Notes under the pieces: generated by a model | Told to the model about the DNA's origin: nothing | Seen by the model: only the letters and a program-made list of their open reading frames with translations | The model's database searches: none | Shown: positions 7,322-15,508 of the stretch, in pieces | How positions within the stretch are numbered: the stretch's first letter is position 1 | How the letters are laid out: every line of letters starts with the position of its first letter | Made by a program: the position numbers and the translations under genes | Source of the DNA: Pseudomonadota bacterium | GTDB lineage: Bacteria > Pseudomonadota > Gammaproteobacteria > Burkholderiales > JABEVD01 | DNA length: 52,182 bases | Direction of reading: 5' to 3' | Assembly (NCBI GenBank): GCA_021848825.1 | Contig: JAJZTQ010000019.1 | Location: forward strand, 1-52,182

Positions 7322-9300
7322 TTTTCCACCATGACAGGCTCGAGATCCCGCGCAGGCAAGGATTGGGATTTCTTGACGGGAATTCGATAGCGCCTGTCAG
7401 CGACGGCGAGTATGCCGCCGAAGGCCATGATCAGGCATCCGCCCCATATCCAGTCGACGAAAGGCTTGTAATAGATCCTGACGCTCCATGAACCGTTGCC
7501 TATCGGTTCCCCGAGCGAAACGTAAAGATCGCGTGTGAGTCCCGGATTGATCGAGGCGATGGTCATCATCATGCCTGAAGCGTTGTATTTCCGCTTCTCC
7601 GGATGAAGCATCAGCATCGTCTTCCCGTTTTCCATGACCGTGACGAACCCCCGGGTCGCCTGGTAATTGGGACCCTGAACATCGCTTGTGCCGTCGAACC
7701 TGAATGTGTAGGAAGCGATCTTCAGCGTGTCGCCGACATTCATCTTCACATCCCGCTCGGTTTCGTAGCCCTTGACCATGGTCACGCCAACGACGAAGAC
7801 GGCGATCCCGATATGGCCGAGCAGCATGCCGTAATAGCTCATCGACTGTTTGGAAAGCGCGGCGATCGGGTCACCCGAAGCCTTCAGCCTGTTCCACAGG
7901 GCATGGAACGAGGTGAATACGATCCAGGCGGCGAGCAGGAATCCCAGGCTGATGAGCGGCGTCCATTTGCCCATCACGAAAGGCAGGATGATTGCCGCAA
8001 CAATGCTCGCTGCGAAGGCCCATTTGAGCCTGACTGCCATGTCGGGGAGGCTCGCCTTTTTCCAGCTTGCAATCGGACCGAGCCCGATCAGGAAAAGCGT
8101 GGGAACCATCAGTGGCACGAATATGGCATTGAAATAGGGCGGCCCGACGGATATCTTGCCCATTCCCAATGCATCAATGAGCAGCGGATAGAGCGTGCCG
8201 AGCAGCACGGAAAGGGCTGCGACGGCAAGCAATACATTGTTCGAAAGCAGCAGGGATTCGCGCGAAATCGCATCGAATTTTCCGCCGAGGCCGACTTTCG
8301 GCGCTCTCCAGGCATAGAGCAGCAGGGAGCTGCCGATGACGGTCAGCAGGAAGATCAGAATGAAGGTGCCGCGTCTCGGATCCGTTGCGAAGGCATGAAC
8401 GGAAGTGAGCACGCCTGAGCGGACCAGGAAGGTGCCGAGCAGGCTCAAGGAAAATGCGGCGATCGCGAGCAGGACGGTCCAGCTTTTGAAGCTTCCACGC
8501 TTTTCCGTCACGGCAAGAGAATGGATCAGCGCTGTTCCGACCAGCCATGGCATGAAGGAGGCGTTTTCAACGGGGTCCCAGAACCACCATCCTCCCCAGC
8601 CGAGTTCGTAATAGGCCCAGCCGCTGCCCAGGGCGATGCCTATCGTCAAGAATATCCATGCAGCGGTCGTCCAGGGCCGGGACCAGCGCGCCCAGGTCGC
8701 ATCGAGCTTGCCTGAAAGCAGCGCGGATATGGCGAAGGCGAAGGCGATCGAGAAGCCGACATAACCCATGTAGAGCATGGGGGGGTGGATCACCAGGCCG
8801 GGATCCTGAAGCAGGGGATTGAGGTCTGCGCCGTCCGGGGGGGCGGGGAAAACCCTGGCGAACGGGTCGGATGTCAGCAGCATGAAGAGCAGGAAGCCGA
8901 CGCTGACAAGCCCCATGACGCCCAGCACGCGTGCCACCATTTCTTCGGGAAGGTGGCGGCTGAATACGGTCACGGCGATCGACCAGACGCCGAGTATCGT
9001 GACCCAGAGCAGCAGAGAGCCTTCATGCCCGCCCCATTCCGCGGCAACCTTGTAATGAAGGGGGAGCTGGGAATTGGAATGCTCAGCGACATAAAGCACT
9101 GAAAAGTCGTTGTTGACGAGGGAATAGACGAGGCAGCCGAAGGCGATGGCGACGAACACGAATTGCCCCTGTGCGACAGGTCTTGCGATCCGCATCAGAG
9201 CCGGGATCCCCTTTTGCGCGCCGAATATGGGCACGATGCCCTGCGTGAGCGCAAGAAGCAGGGCGAGTATCAGGGAAAAATGACCAATCTCGGGTATCAT
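7318..9300 (-). CDS. ccmF: Cytochrome c haem lyase subunit CcmF
   Basis: 660 residues with many membrane helices. The tryptophan-rich WWD domain is plain: WAYYELGWGGWWFWDPVENA at about residues 230-250. His residues of the haem-handling loops are seen, as in EWGGHEGSLLLW. It takes haem from holo-CcmE and ligates it to the apocytochrome CxxCH site. Length matches the family (about 650). Overlaps ccmG by 4 bases and follows ccmE by 14. Confidence 0.96.
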   Translation of the reverse strand: MIPEIGHFSLILALLLALTQGIVPIFGAQKGIPALMRIARPVAQGQFVFVAIAFGCLVYSLVNNDFSVLYVAEHSNSQLPLHYKVAAEWGGHEGSLLLWVTILGVWSIAVTVFSRHLPEEMVARVLGVMGLVSVGFLLFMLLTSDPFARVFPAPPDGADLNPLLQDPGLVIHPPMLYMGYVGFSIAFAFAISALLSGKLDATWARWSRPWTTAAWIFLTIGIALGSGWAYYELGWGGWWFWDPVENASFMPWLVGTALIHSLAVTEKRGSFKSWTVLLAIAAFSLSLLGTFLVRSGVLTSVHAFATDPRRGTFILIFLLTVIGSSLLLYAWRAPKVGLGGKFDAISRESLLLSNNVLLAVAALSVLLGTLYPLLIDALGMGKISVGPPYFNAIFVPLMVPTLFLIGLGPIASWKKASLPDMAVRLKWAFAASIVAAIILPFVMGKWTPLISLGFLLAAWIVFTSFHALWNRLKASGDPIAALSKQSMSYYGMLLGHIGIAVFVVGVTMVKGYETERDVKMNVGDTLKIASYTFRFDGTSDVQGPNYQATRGFVTVMENGKTMLMLHPEKRKYNASGMMMTIASINPGLTRDLYVSLGEPIGNGSWSVRIYYKPFVDWIWGGCLIMAFGGILAVADRRYRIPVKKSQSLPARDLEPVMVEK

Positions 9301-9314
9301 GTGCTCCTCCGGCT

Positions 9315-9755
9315 TTACAGTTTAGTCTTCGAGGCTTTCGAGGCCTTCAGCTCCGCCGCCACTTCCGGCGGCATGTAGTTTTCGTCGTGCTTTGCAAGCA
9401 CCTGGCTTGCAACGAATTGTCCTTCCGGACTGAGCTTTCCTTCCGCAACCACGCCTTTCCCTTCCTTGAAGAGGTCGGGAAGAATGCCCTTGTAGGTGAC
9501 GTTCATGTCGTGCTTCAGGTCGGTCACGACGAAATGGACAGTGAGGCCGTCGTTTTCACGCTTGAGACTGCCCTTTTCGACCAGTCCGCCTATCCTGAAT
9601 GTGCGATCCACGGGCGCCTCTTTCGCGATCACCTGGGTCGGGGTGAAGAAGAACACCAGGTTGCTTCTGAATGCGTTCATGATGAGCGCAACAATCACGG
9701 CAAGGCCTGCTACGCCCGTGATGATGAAGGCCAGTTTCTTGTGACGCGGTTTCAT
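9315..9755 (-). CDS. ccmE: Haem chaperone CcmE
   Basis: 146 residues: short cytoplasmic N-terminus, one membrane helix (about 9-27), then an OB-fold periplasmic domain. The haem-binding site LAKHDENYMPPE is present with His123 (covalent haem attachment) and Tyr127 (axial ligand). It receives haem from the CcmABCD complex and hands it to CcmF/H. The C-terminal tail is short and Lys/Ala-rich, as usual. Confidence 0.96.
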   Translation of the reverse strand: MKPRHKKLAFIITGVAGLAVIVALIMNAFRSNLVFFFTPTQVIAKEAPVDRTFRIGGLVEKGSLKRENDGLTVHFVVTDLKHDMNVTYKGILPDLFKEGKGVVAEGKLSPEGQFVASQVLAKHDENYMPPEVAAELKASKASKTKL

Positions 9756-9937
9756 TTCGATTCCCTGGATGCATTGAGTCTTTGAATCTGACCCAGGCGT
9801 TTCAACAAAGTTCGCCTTCTTTTAGACAAAAGCAAAAGTTCGATGGCGAAGAGCGCGAACGAGAGTCCGAAGGAACTCCAGACGTAGAAGGCATAGCCGC
9901 CCATGTGCAGGAATGCCGAAAAGCTTCCCCATTTCAT
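9752..9937 (-). CDS. ccmD: Haem exporter accessory protein CcmD
   Basis: 61 residues, MKWGSFSAFLHMGGYAFYVW at the start, one membrane helix (about 16-37) and a basic tail with KRRRTLLKRL. This is the small CcmD of System I, needed to release holo-CcmE from CcmC. A much longer open frame continues upstream over ccmC, but only these last 61 codons are the gene: the ATG at 9937 overlaps the ccmC stop (ATGA) and the family size fits. Confidence 0.9.
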   Translation of the reverse strand: MKWGSFSAFLHMGGYAFYVWSSFGLSFALFAIELLLLSKRRRTLLKRLGQIQRLNASRESK

Positions 9938-10677
9938 TTGATTTTCTCCATCAGTTCCGAAACCCAGACAGAATGGCGTTCCCGTTCGAGGATGATGATC
10001 CGGACCCGGTAAAGGGCGACAGCGATGGTGTACATCCAGCAGGCAGCCGCCATGATGAGCATCCCTGCAACCATGGTGTAGGCCATGGTGGGCGCTTTCG
10101 TGAAGCTGATCGATGCGCCCTGATGAAGCGTATTCCACCATTTCACCGAGAAATAGATGATGGGGACGTTGACGACGCCGACCAGCGCAATCAGCGCGCT
10201 CGCCCTGTCGGAACGCCGGGGGTCGTCGATCGCAGCCTGAAGCGAGATGTAGCCCACATAAAGGAAGAAAAGGATCAGTTGGGAGGTGAGCCTCGCATCC
10301 CATACCCACCAGGCTCCCCACATCGGCTTTCCCCAGAATGAACCGGTGAAAAGCGCGATGGCGGCGAAGAGCGCGCCGGTGGGCGCCAGGCTTGACGCCA
10401 TCATCGCCGATAGCCTGGTGTTGAAGGCGAGCCCTATTCCGGAATAGGCTGCCATGACGACATAGATGAACATCGACATCCACGCTGCAGGAACATGGAT
10501 GAAGATGATCCGGTAGGCCTCGCCCTGCTGCGCATCGGTGGGTGCGACGAAAAAGCTGATGTAGAGTCCGATGATGAAAAGGACGACGGAAAGGGTTGCG
10601 AATCCCGGAATCAGCTTGCCTGCCAGTCCGTAGAACGAAGCAGGGGATGCATATTTGTACCAGTTTATCTTGCCCAA
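9934..10677 (-). CDS. ccmC: Haem handling protein CcmC
   Basis: 247 residues from a TTG start at 10677, which has AAGG six bases before it and lies 8 bases after the ccmB stop; it gives MGKINWYKYASPASFYGLAG, matching the usual CcmC N-terminus. No in-frame ATG exists until well inside the conserved region. Six membrane helices and the WWD motif MWGAWWVWDARLTSQL are present, with His residues in FIHVPAAWM and NTLHQG. CcmC loads haem onto CcmE. Confidence 0.93.
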   Translation of the reverse strand: MGKINWYKYASPASFYGLAGKLIPGFATLSVVLFIIGLYISFFVAPTDAQQGEAYRIIFIHVPAAWMSMFIYVVMAAYSGIGLAFNTRLSAMMASSLAPTGALFAAIALFTGSFWGKPMWGAWWVWDARLTSQLILFFLYVGYISLQAAIDDPRRSDRASALIALVGVVNVPIIYFSVKWWNTLHQGASISFTKAPTMAYTMVAGMLIMAAACWMYTIAVALYRVRIIILERERHSVWVSELMEKIK

Positions 10678-10685
10678 TTTGAACC

Positions 10686-11351
10686 TTATTCCAGTGAAAT
10701 GCGCAATGCCGCGGCAGAAGCCATCGGCGTGGCAAGCAGGGCCAGAACCAGAAGCGCGCCCAGGATGGAAAGATGGCCCTGTGCGCCCAGTCCGGAAGTG
10801 CTTGCATCGACCGCCCCTGCGCCGAATATCAGCACGGGAATGTATAGCGGTAAAACGAGCAATGATACCAGAATGCCGCCTCCTCTCAACCCCAGGGTCA
10901 GGGATGCGCCTATCGCCCCGACCAGGCTGAGCACAGGCGTGCCAAGCAAAAGCGAGGCGACGAGCACCCAAAGGGCATCGCCATTCATGCCGAACTGCAG
11001 GCCGAGAAAGGGGGCGATCAGGACGAGCGGCAGTCCGGATGCGATCCAGTGCACAAGCGTTTTGCCGAGCACGATGAGGGCGAGCGATTCCGGCGCGAGC
11101 AGCATTTGTTCGAGCGTGCCGTCAGCATGATCGGCTGCGAAAAGGCGTCCAAGCGAAAGCATGGAGGCGAGCAGCGCGGCCACCCAGACGACGCCGGGCC
11201 CCATCGCCTTCAGAAGCTGGGGTTCGGGTCCGACGCCGAGCGGGAAAAGGCTCGTCATGATCACGAAAAAGAAAAGCGTGGTCAGGACATCCGATTTTCG
11301 TCTCATCGCGAGCAGCATGTCGCGCTTCAGCACCCAGGTCAGCGTGTTCAT
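10686..11351 (-). CDS. ccmB: Haem exporter permease CcmB
   Basis: 221 residues, start MNTLTWVLKRDMLLAMRRKS at 11351, overlapping the ccmA stop by 4 bases. Six hydrophobic helices, with the family segment FAADHADGTLEQMLLAP after the second. With CcmA it forms the ABC part of the CcmABCD complex that releases holo-CcmE. The open frame extends 54 codons upstream inside ccmA, but this is not coding for CcmB. Confidence 0.95.
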   Translation of the reverse strand: MNTLTWVLKRDMLLAMRRKSDVLTTLFFFVIMTSLFPLGVGPEPQLLKAMGPGVVWVAALLASMLSLGRLFAADHADGTLEQMLLAPESLALIVLGKTLVHWIASGLPLVLIAPFLGLQFGMNGDALWVLVASLLLGTPVLSLVGAIGASLTLGLRGGGILVSLLVLPLYIPVLIFGAGAVDASTSGLGAQGHLSILGALLVLALLATPMASAAALRISLE

Positions 11352-11962
11352 GAATTGAACCTGATTTCCCTGGTGGTCAGCGCAGCGATTTCCAGTTCCT
11401 GATGCGTGGTCAGAATCATCATGCCTCCTTTTTCGAGATGCAGTTCGAAAAGCGAGCGCATGAATCCTATTGCATCCGTGTCGAGGGCGACAAGCGGCTC
11501 GTCCAGTATCCACAGCGGCGTCTCGGCAACCAGAAGCCTTGCCAGCATCACTCTTCTTCGCTGTCCCTGGGAAAGCACTTTGGCCGGAAGCGCTTCGCGC
11601 CCTTCGAGGCCGATCCGCTCCAGCGCATCAAACGCGGTCCGTTCGTCAATGTCGAAGCCTGCAAGGCCGCAGGTGATGCGCAGATTCTCGATGGCTGAGA
11701 GTTCTTCCTTGATTCCGTTTTGATGGCCGAGATAGGTGAGCGAGCGGAAATAGTCTTCGTTTTTCCTGATGTTCTGGCCTTGCCAGGTGATGTCGCCCGC
11801 TTCGGGGAGGATGAGGCCGCAAAGCATCCTGAGCAGGCTGCTTTTCCCGCTGCCGTTCGGTCCCCTGACATGCAGCAGCCCCCCGGCTTCCAGGTGCAGA
11901 TCTATTTCCGAGAAAAGCAGCCTGTCGCCGCGCATGCATGCGAGTTGTCTGGCTTCGAGCAT
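11348..11962 (-). CDS. ccmA: Haem exporter ATP-binding protein CcmA
   Basis: 204 residues from the ATG at 11962 (MLEARQLACMRGDRLLFSE). Walker A GPNGSGKSS at about 34-42, signature LSQGQRRRVMLARLL, Walker B PLWILDEPLVALD. It is the ATPase of CcmABCD. An upstream in-frame start would add 14 non-conserved residues. It is the first ccm gene and lies 46 bases after the glrR-like gene, so the operon may be read from the regulator's transcript or from a promoter in that short gap; a TATACT at 11989-11984 is a possible -10 with no convincing -35. Confidence 0.94.
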   Translation of the reverse strand: MLEARQLACMRGDRLLFSEIDLHLEAGGLLHVRGPNGSGKSSLLRMLCGLILPEAGDITWQGQNIRKNEDYFRSLTYLGHQNGIKEELSAIENLRITCGLAGFDIDERTAFDALERIGLEGREALPAKVLSQGQRRRVMLARLLVAETPLWILDEPLVALDTDAIGFMRSLFELHLEKGGMMILTTHQELEIAALTTREIRFNS

Positions 11963-12008
11963 GGAATTCCGGCCAAAACTGCTAGTATAGCGAATAATTC
12001 TCAACCTT

Positions 12009-13346
12009 TCATGCCTGCTTGAAGGCTGAAGGGTCGAGGTGATGCCTTTGAAGCAGTTTGTAGAATTCGGTGCGGTTTCGCTTGGAAAGCCTGGCTGCCT
12101 GTGTGACGTTGCCTGCCGTGATTTTCAGGATTCTGATCAGGTATTCCCGCTCGAATCGCTTCTTGGCTTCTTCGAGGGGGGCGATATGCTCTTCCTTGTG
12201 TATGGCTTTCTGCACGAGTGTTGCGGAAATCAGCGGGGTCGTCGACAGGGTGACGCTCTGCTCGACGACATTCAGGAGCTGCCTGACATTCCCGGGCCAG
12301 GCGGCGCTGACCAGGATCTCCATGGCTTCAGGAGAAAATCCGTTGATATGCTTGTGATATTTTTCCGAAAGCCTGGCGAGGAAATGCTTCGCCAGGAGGG
12401 GAATGTCCTCCCGCCTCTGGGAAAGAGGGGGGATGAAGAGCTCGACGACATTGAGCCTGTAATAGATGTCTTCCCTGAACCGGCCTGCCTCGACTTCCGC
12501 TTTCAGATCCTTGTGGGTCGCAGAGATGATGCGCACATCGAGCGGGACGGGCTGGGTCGATCCGACAGGAGTGACCTGGCGCTCCTGCAGCACCCTCAGA
12601 AGTTTGCTCTGCAGGGGAAGCGGCATGTCGCCGATTTCGTCCAGAAATAGCGTTCCGCCTTCCGCAGCCTGGAACAATCCCTTGTGATCCCTGACAGCGC
12701 CCGTGAACGCCCCTTTGGCGTGCCCGAAAAGCTCCGATTCCAGGAGCTGCTCGGGGATGGCCGAGCAGTTGATCGCGACGAAAGGCTTTTCTGCCCGGGT
12801 GCTGGCATTGTGTATCGCCCTGGCGAAAAGCTCCTTTCCCGTTCCGCTTTCTCCTCTTATGACGACGCTGGCGTCACCCTGCGCAACGAGCTGGGCCCTC
12901 GAGAGCAGCTCCTCTATCGCAGGGCTTTGGGAGACGATGCCTGATCGCCATTCGGTATTGCCGTTTCGCGAGGCGGAAAGCCTGAGCGCCTTGTCGACCT
13001 GCTCCAGCAATGCGCCGCTGTCGAAAGGTTTGGTGAGGTAGCCGAACACGCCCTTTTGCGTTGCCGCCACGGCGTCGGGAATGGTGCCGTGCGCAGTGAG
13101 GATGATGACCGGAAGGGAAGGGGTGGTCCTGTGGATATGCTCGAAAAGGGCCATGCCGTCCATTTCCCTCATGCGCATGTCGGTGATCACGAGGCTCGGC
13201 CTTGAAATGTCGAGCCGATTGAGGGCGGCTTCCGCGCTGTCTGCAGTCTCCACATCCAGTCCCGCCGCATTGAGGCGCATCGCGAGGAGCTGCAGAATGT
13301 CGGGATCGTCGTCCACGATCATGACTTTCTTTCTGGTTTCGATCAT
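12009..13346 (-). CDS. glrR: Sigma-54-dependent response regulator, GlrR/QseF type
   Basis: 445 residues. Receiver domain 1-120 with acidic pocket VDDDPD, phospho-acceptor Asp56 (VITDMRM) and Lys106. AAA+ domain about 135-370 with Walker A GESGTGKE, the sigma-54 contact loop GAFTGA at 212-217 and Walker B GGTLFLDEIGD. Fis-like helix-turn-helix at the C-terminus (ITAGNVTQAARLSKRNRTEF). The gene order kinase, lipoprotein, regulator is that of qseE-qseG-qseF (glrK-qseG-glrR) in enterics, and all three overlap by 4 bases. Enteric GlrR controls a small RNA and envelope-stress genes; targets here are unknown. Confidence 0.9.
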   Translation of the reverse strand: MIETRKKVMIVDDDPDILQLLAMRLNAAGLDVETADSAEAALNRLDISRPSLVITDMRMREMDGMALFEHIHRTTPSLPVIILTAHGTIPDAVAATQKGVFGYLTKPFDSGALLEQVDKALRLSASRNGNTEWRSGIVSQSPAIEELLSRAQLVAQGDASVVIRGESGTGKELFARAIHNASTRAEKPFVAINCSAIPEQLLESELFGHAKGAFTGAVRDHKGLFQAAEGGTLFLDEIGDMPLPLQSKLLRVLQERQVTPVGSTQPVPLDVRIISATHKDLKAEVEAGRFREDIYYRLNVVELFIPPLSQRREDIPLLAKHFLARLSEKYHKHINGFSPEAMEILVSAAWPGNVRQLLNVVEQSVTLSTTPLISATLVQKAIHKEEHIAPLEEAKKRFEREYLIRILKITAGNVTQAARLSKRNRTEFYKLLQRHHLDPSAFKQA

Positions 13347-13867
13347 GGCTTTCCCTTGTGGTTCAGGAAAGTCTTTTCCATTTTTTTCACGGCATCGATC
13401 TTGTTCTGCAGGGCTGCCGAATGCTTTCTTTCCTTGTCAAGCAACTGTTCAAGGTCATGCTGCGCATCGTCCGACGCCTGCTGCTCTGCAATCGCTGCCT
13501 TGAAAAGCCTCGCGAAACTTTCCAGTCCCTTGTCTGTAAAATCCTTCCCAAGCAGATCGAGCGCAGCCTTCTTGTCGCGGAAAGGCGCTTCGGGAAGCCA
13601 TAACAGCATGGCGAGCCTGATCCTGCTCTGATCGCTTGCTGTTTTCGAATATTCATCCGAAAGCGCTTTCTTTTCATCGAACAGCTTTTCGGCGGGAAGC
13701 GCGGTCAATCGGTCGTAATACTGCATGAGGCTGTCTATCTCATGGGCAGTATCGATTTGTTGCCTGGCCGGCTCGCAATGCTGAATCGTCCGGATGGTCC
13801 GAACCTGCGGCGCGCTGCTGCACGCGGCAAGGACAAGGAGGAGGGGGAGGGTAGGATAGTATTTCAT
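13343..13867 (-). CDS. qseG: QseG-like outer-membrane lipoprotein
   Basis: 174 residues with a lipoprotein signal peptide MKYYPTLPLLLVLAACSS (lipobox LAAC, Cys16). The mature part is alpha-helical, with charged heptad-like stretches near the C-terminus (about 120-170). In enterics QseG is an outer-membrane lipoprotein that contacts the periplasmic part of kinase QseE. Sequence likeness is not strong to the eye; the call rests on the lipobox, size and position between kinase and regulator, with ATGA overlaps on both sides. Confidence 0.7.
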   Translation of the reverse strand: MKYYPTLPLLLVLAACSSAPQVRTIRTIQHCEPARQQIDTAHEIDSLMQYYDRLTALPAEKLFDEKKALSDEYSKTASDQSRIRLAMLLWLPEAPFRDKKAALDLLGKDFTDKGLESFARLFKAAIAEQQASDDAQHDLEQLLDKERKHSAALQNKIDAVKKMEKTFLNHKGKP

Positions 13868-15279
13868 GATAGCGAGGGAAGGGTGAGGCGGAATTTCGCG
13901 CCGTGCGGGTGTTCCATGAGTTCCAGGGATCCCCCGTGCGCTTTTGCGTATTCCCTTGCAATCGACAATCCGAGGCCCGTTCCCGCCGTGGGAACAGTCC
14001 GCTTGCCCTGATAGAACGCGTCGAAAATCCTGTCACGGTCCTGGGGCTCGATGCCGGGACCCGAATCGGTGATGTCGAGATGAATCTCCTTGCCGGGCTT
14101 TTCGGCCCTGATTTCGATTCTTCCGCCTGCGGGGGAGAACTTCACCGCATTGGACAGGAGGTTGTCCACGATGATCCTGATCTTCTGTTCATCGCAAGGC
14201 AATTTGATTTCAGGGCAGTCGAGATCGACATGGAGCGATTTGTTCATGATGGCCAAATAGTGATCCTTTACGACGGCATCGACGAGTTTTCCAAGATCGG
14301 TCTGCTGCACGACAGGCACGACCTTGCCCGACTGGATTGCGCTGAAATTGAGCAGATCCTCGATGCGCTTTTGCAATTCTACACTGTTGCCGAGCAGTAT
14401 TCTCGACACTTGTTCCTGTTTCGGATTCAGTTCGCCTACCACGCCAGTCGCCAGAAGATCGGCCCCTTCCCGAATCGAGGTGAGAGGGGTCTTGAGTTCG
14501 TGAGAGACATGCTGCAGAAAGCGGGTCTTCTGTTCCTCGAGTTCGAGAAGTTTCAAACGCATCCAGTCCAGTCTGTCGCCAAGCCGCCTCAGGTCTTCGG
14601 GGCCATGCACGATGATTCTCGTCGACAATTCCCCCTGCCCCATGTTGCGGATGGCGCCGTCTATTTGCCTGATCGGCCGGTTGAGGAGCCAGGAAAACCA
14701 GACGGCGATCAGGGTGGCAAGCGGAACGAGTCCGACGAGCTGCCACATGACGATGCGGCTCGATTTCTGGGCCATCGATCGCATGGCATCCAGTTCGCGC
14801 TCGATGGGTTCGTCGCCATGCTTCAGGAAAGTCTGTGCCGAATCCAGAAGCGGGGCGAAATCGATCGTGTTTTCATGATTGGATATTTTCTGGTAGATCG
14901 ACGCTTCCTGCGAACGAAGTTTTTCCAGAAGCGCCTTCTGGTCTTCCTTCAGTTGAAGCGCTGCCAGCCCTGCTGCAGTACTCACGAATTCGCTGTGGGC
15001 CTGGTAATAGCCTTCCAGCAGCGTCCCGTCCCCCAGTATCAGGGACAGCCTGACGCTTCGCTCCATCGTCGTGATCTCATCGACCAGAATCCGGCTGCCG
15101 TGCGCAATGCCCTCGGCCTGATGCACCGCTTCCCTGGAGAGGTTTGCCAGGCGGTTGACAGACATCGCGCTGTAGGCGAGCGCAAGGAAGACTGGCAGGG
15201 ATACGAGAAGGAAGCCGAAGAGTATCAGCTTCAGGAAGGATTTGGGCTGATGATGCAGCAGCCCCGGGTGTTCGCTCAA
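13864..15279 (-). CDS. glrK: Sensor histidine kinase, GlrK/QseE type
   Basis: A TTG at 15279 gives 471 residues, matching the about 475 of the enteric kinase; the frame is open up to 15411 but the extra 44 codons look non-coding. First membrane helix LILFGFLLVSLPVFLALAY, helical periplasmic domain of about 140 residues, second helix WQLVGLVPLATLIAVWFSWL, HAMP, then HisKA with FLQHVSHELKTPLTSIREGA and the catalytic domain with N box, DSGPGIEP and GTGLGLSIA. The segment around the phospho-His is nearly that of QseE. It is divergent from the cytochrome-porin gene, with about 230 bases between them. Confidence 0.88.
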   Translation of the reverse strand: MSEHPGLLHHQPKSFLKLILFGFLLVSLPVFLALAYSAMSVNRLANLSREAVHQAEGIAHGSRILVDEITTMERSVRLSLILGDGTLLEGYYQAHSEFVSTAAGLAALQLKEDQKALLEKLRSQEASIYQKISNHENTIDFAPLLDSAQTFLKHGDEPIERELDAMRSMAQKSSRIVMWQLVGLVPLATLIAVWFSWLLNRPIRQIDGAIRNMGQGELSTRIIVHGPEDLRRLGDRLDWMRLKLLELEEQKTRFLQHVSHELKTPLTSIREGADLLATGVVGELNPKQEQVSRILLGNSVELQKRIEDLLNFSAIQSGKVVPVVQQTDLGKLVDAVVKDHYLAIMNKSLHVDLDCPEIKLPCDEQKIRIIVDNLLSNAVKFSPAGGRIEIRAEKPGKEIHLDITDSGPGIEPQDRDRIFDAFYQGKRTVPTAGTGLGLSIAREYAKAHGGSLELMEHPHGAKFRLTLPSLS

Positions 15280-15357
15280 TCTGTTTCCATCATATAAGGT
15301 ATGCGCAATTCTATCGGCTTCACGCCTGCAAGGCAATTTCAACAGGCTGTTTTCATG

Positions 15358-15375
15358 TGTTGCATATGCGCAACA
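15358..15375. promoter_or_regulatory. 18-bp inverted repeat, candidate activator site of the cytochrome-porin gene
   Basis: TGTTGC-N6-GCAACA, a perfect dyad, centred at 15366.5. That is 61.5 bases before the transcript start predicted from the promoter at 15392-15421, a spacing used by activators that contact RNA polymerase. A third TGTTGC copy occurs at 15428-15433, at the predicted start. The binding protein is unknown. Confidence 0.45.
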
Positions 15376-15391
15376 TAAGCCATTTTTAAGT

Positions 15392-15421
15392 TTGACGCAT
15401 TTTTTTTTCACATGCTATAAA
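15392..15421 (+). promoter_or_regulatory. Strong sigma-70-like promoter of the cytochrome-porin gene
   Basis: TTGACG (15392-15397), 18-base spacer with a T9 run, TATAAA (15416-15421). Predicted start near 15428, giving a leader of about 80 bases that ends in the ribosome site AAGGAG at 15499. Confidence 0.75.
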
Positions 15422-15508
15422 GCAGGTGTTGCACGGTTCACCCCGTAAGGGAGGAGGGCGTGTGATGGGTGTTAGGTACTTCACCAATTAATAAACAAGG
15501 AGTCAACT

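Noticed and set aside
9938-10807. Long upstream extension of the ccmD frame
   Set aside because: It runs over ccmC in another frame. Only the last 61 codons have CcmD features, and the ATG there overlaps the ccmC stop.
13903-15297. A 464-codon open frame on the plus strand
   Set aside because: It is antisense to the sensor kinase over its full length; the kinase frame has all family motifs, and the plus-strand text shows no domain.
15376-15508. A sigma-54 promoter for the cytochrome-porin gene
   Set aside because: A TTGCA occurs near 15429, but no GG stands at the needed distance upstream; a good sigma-70-like promoter is already there.
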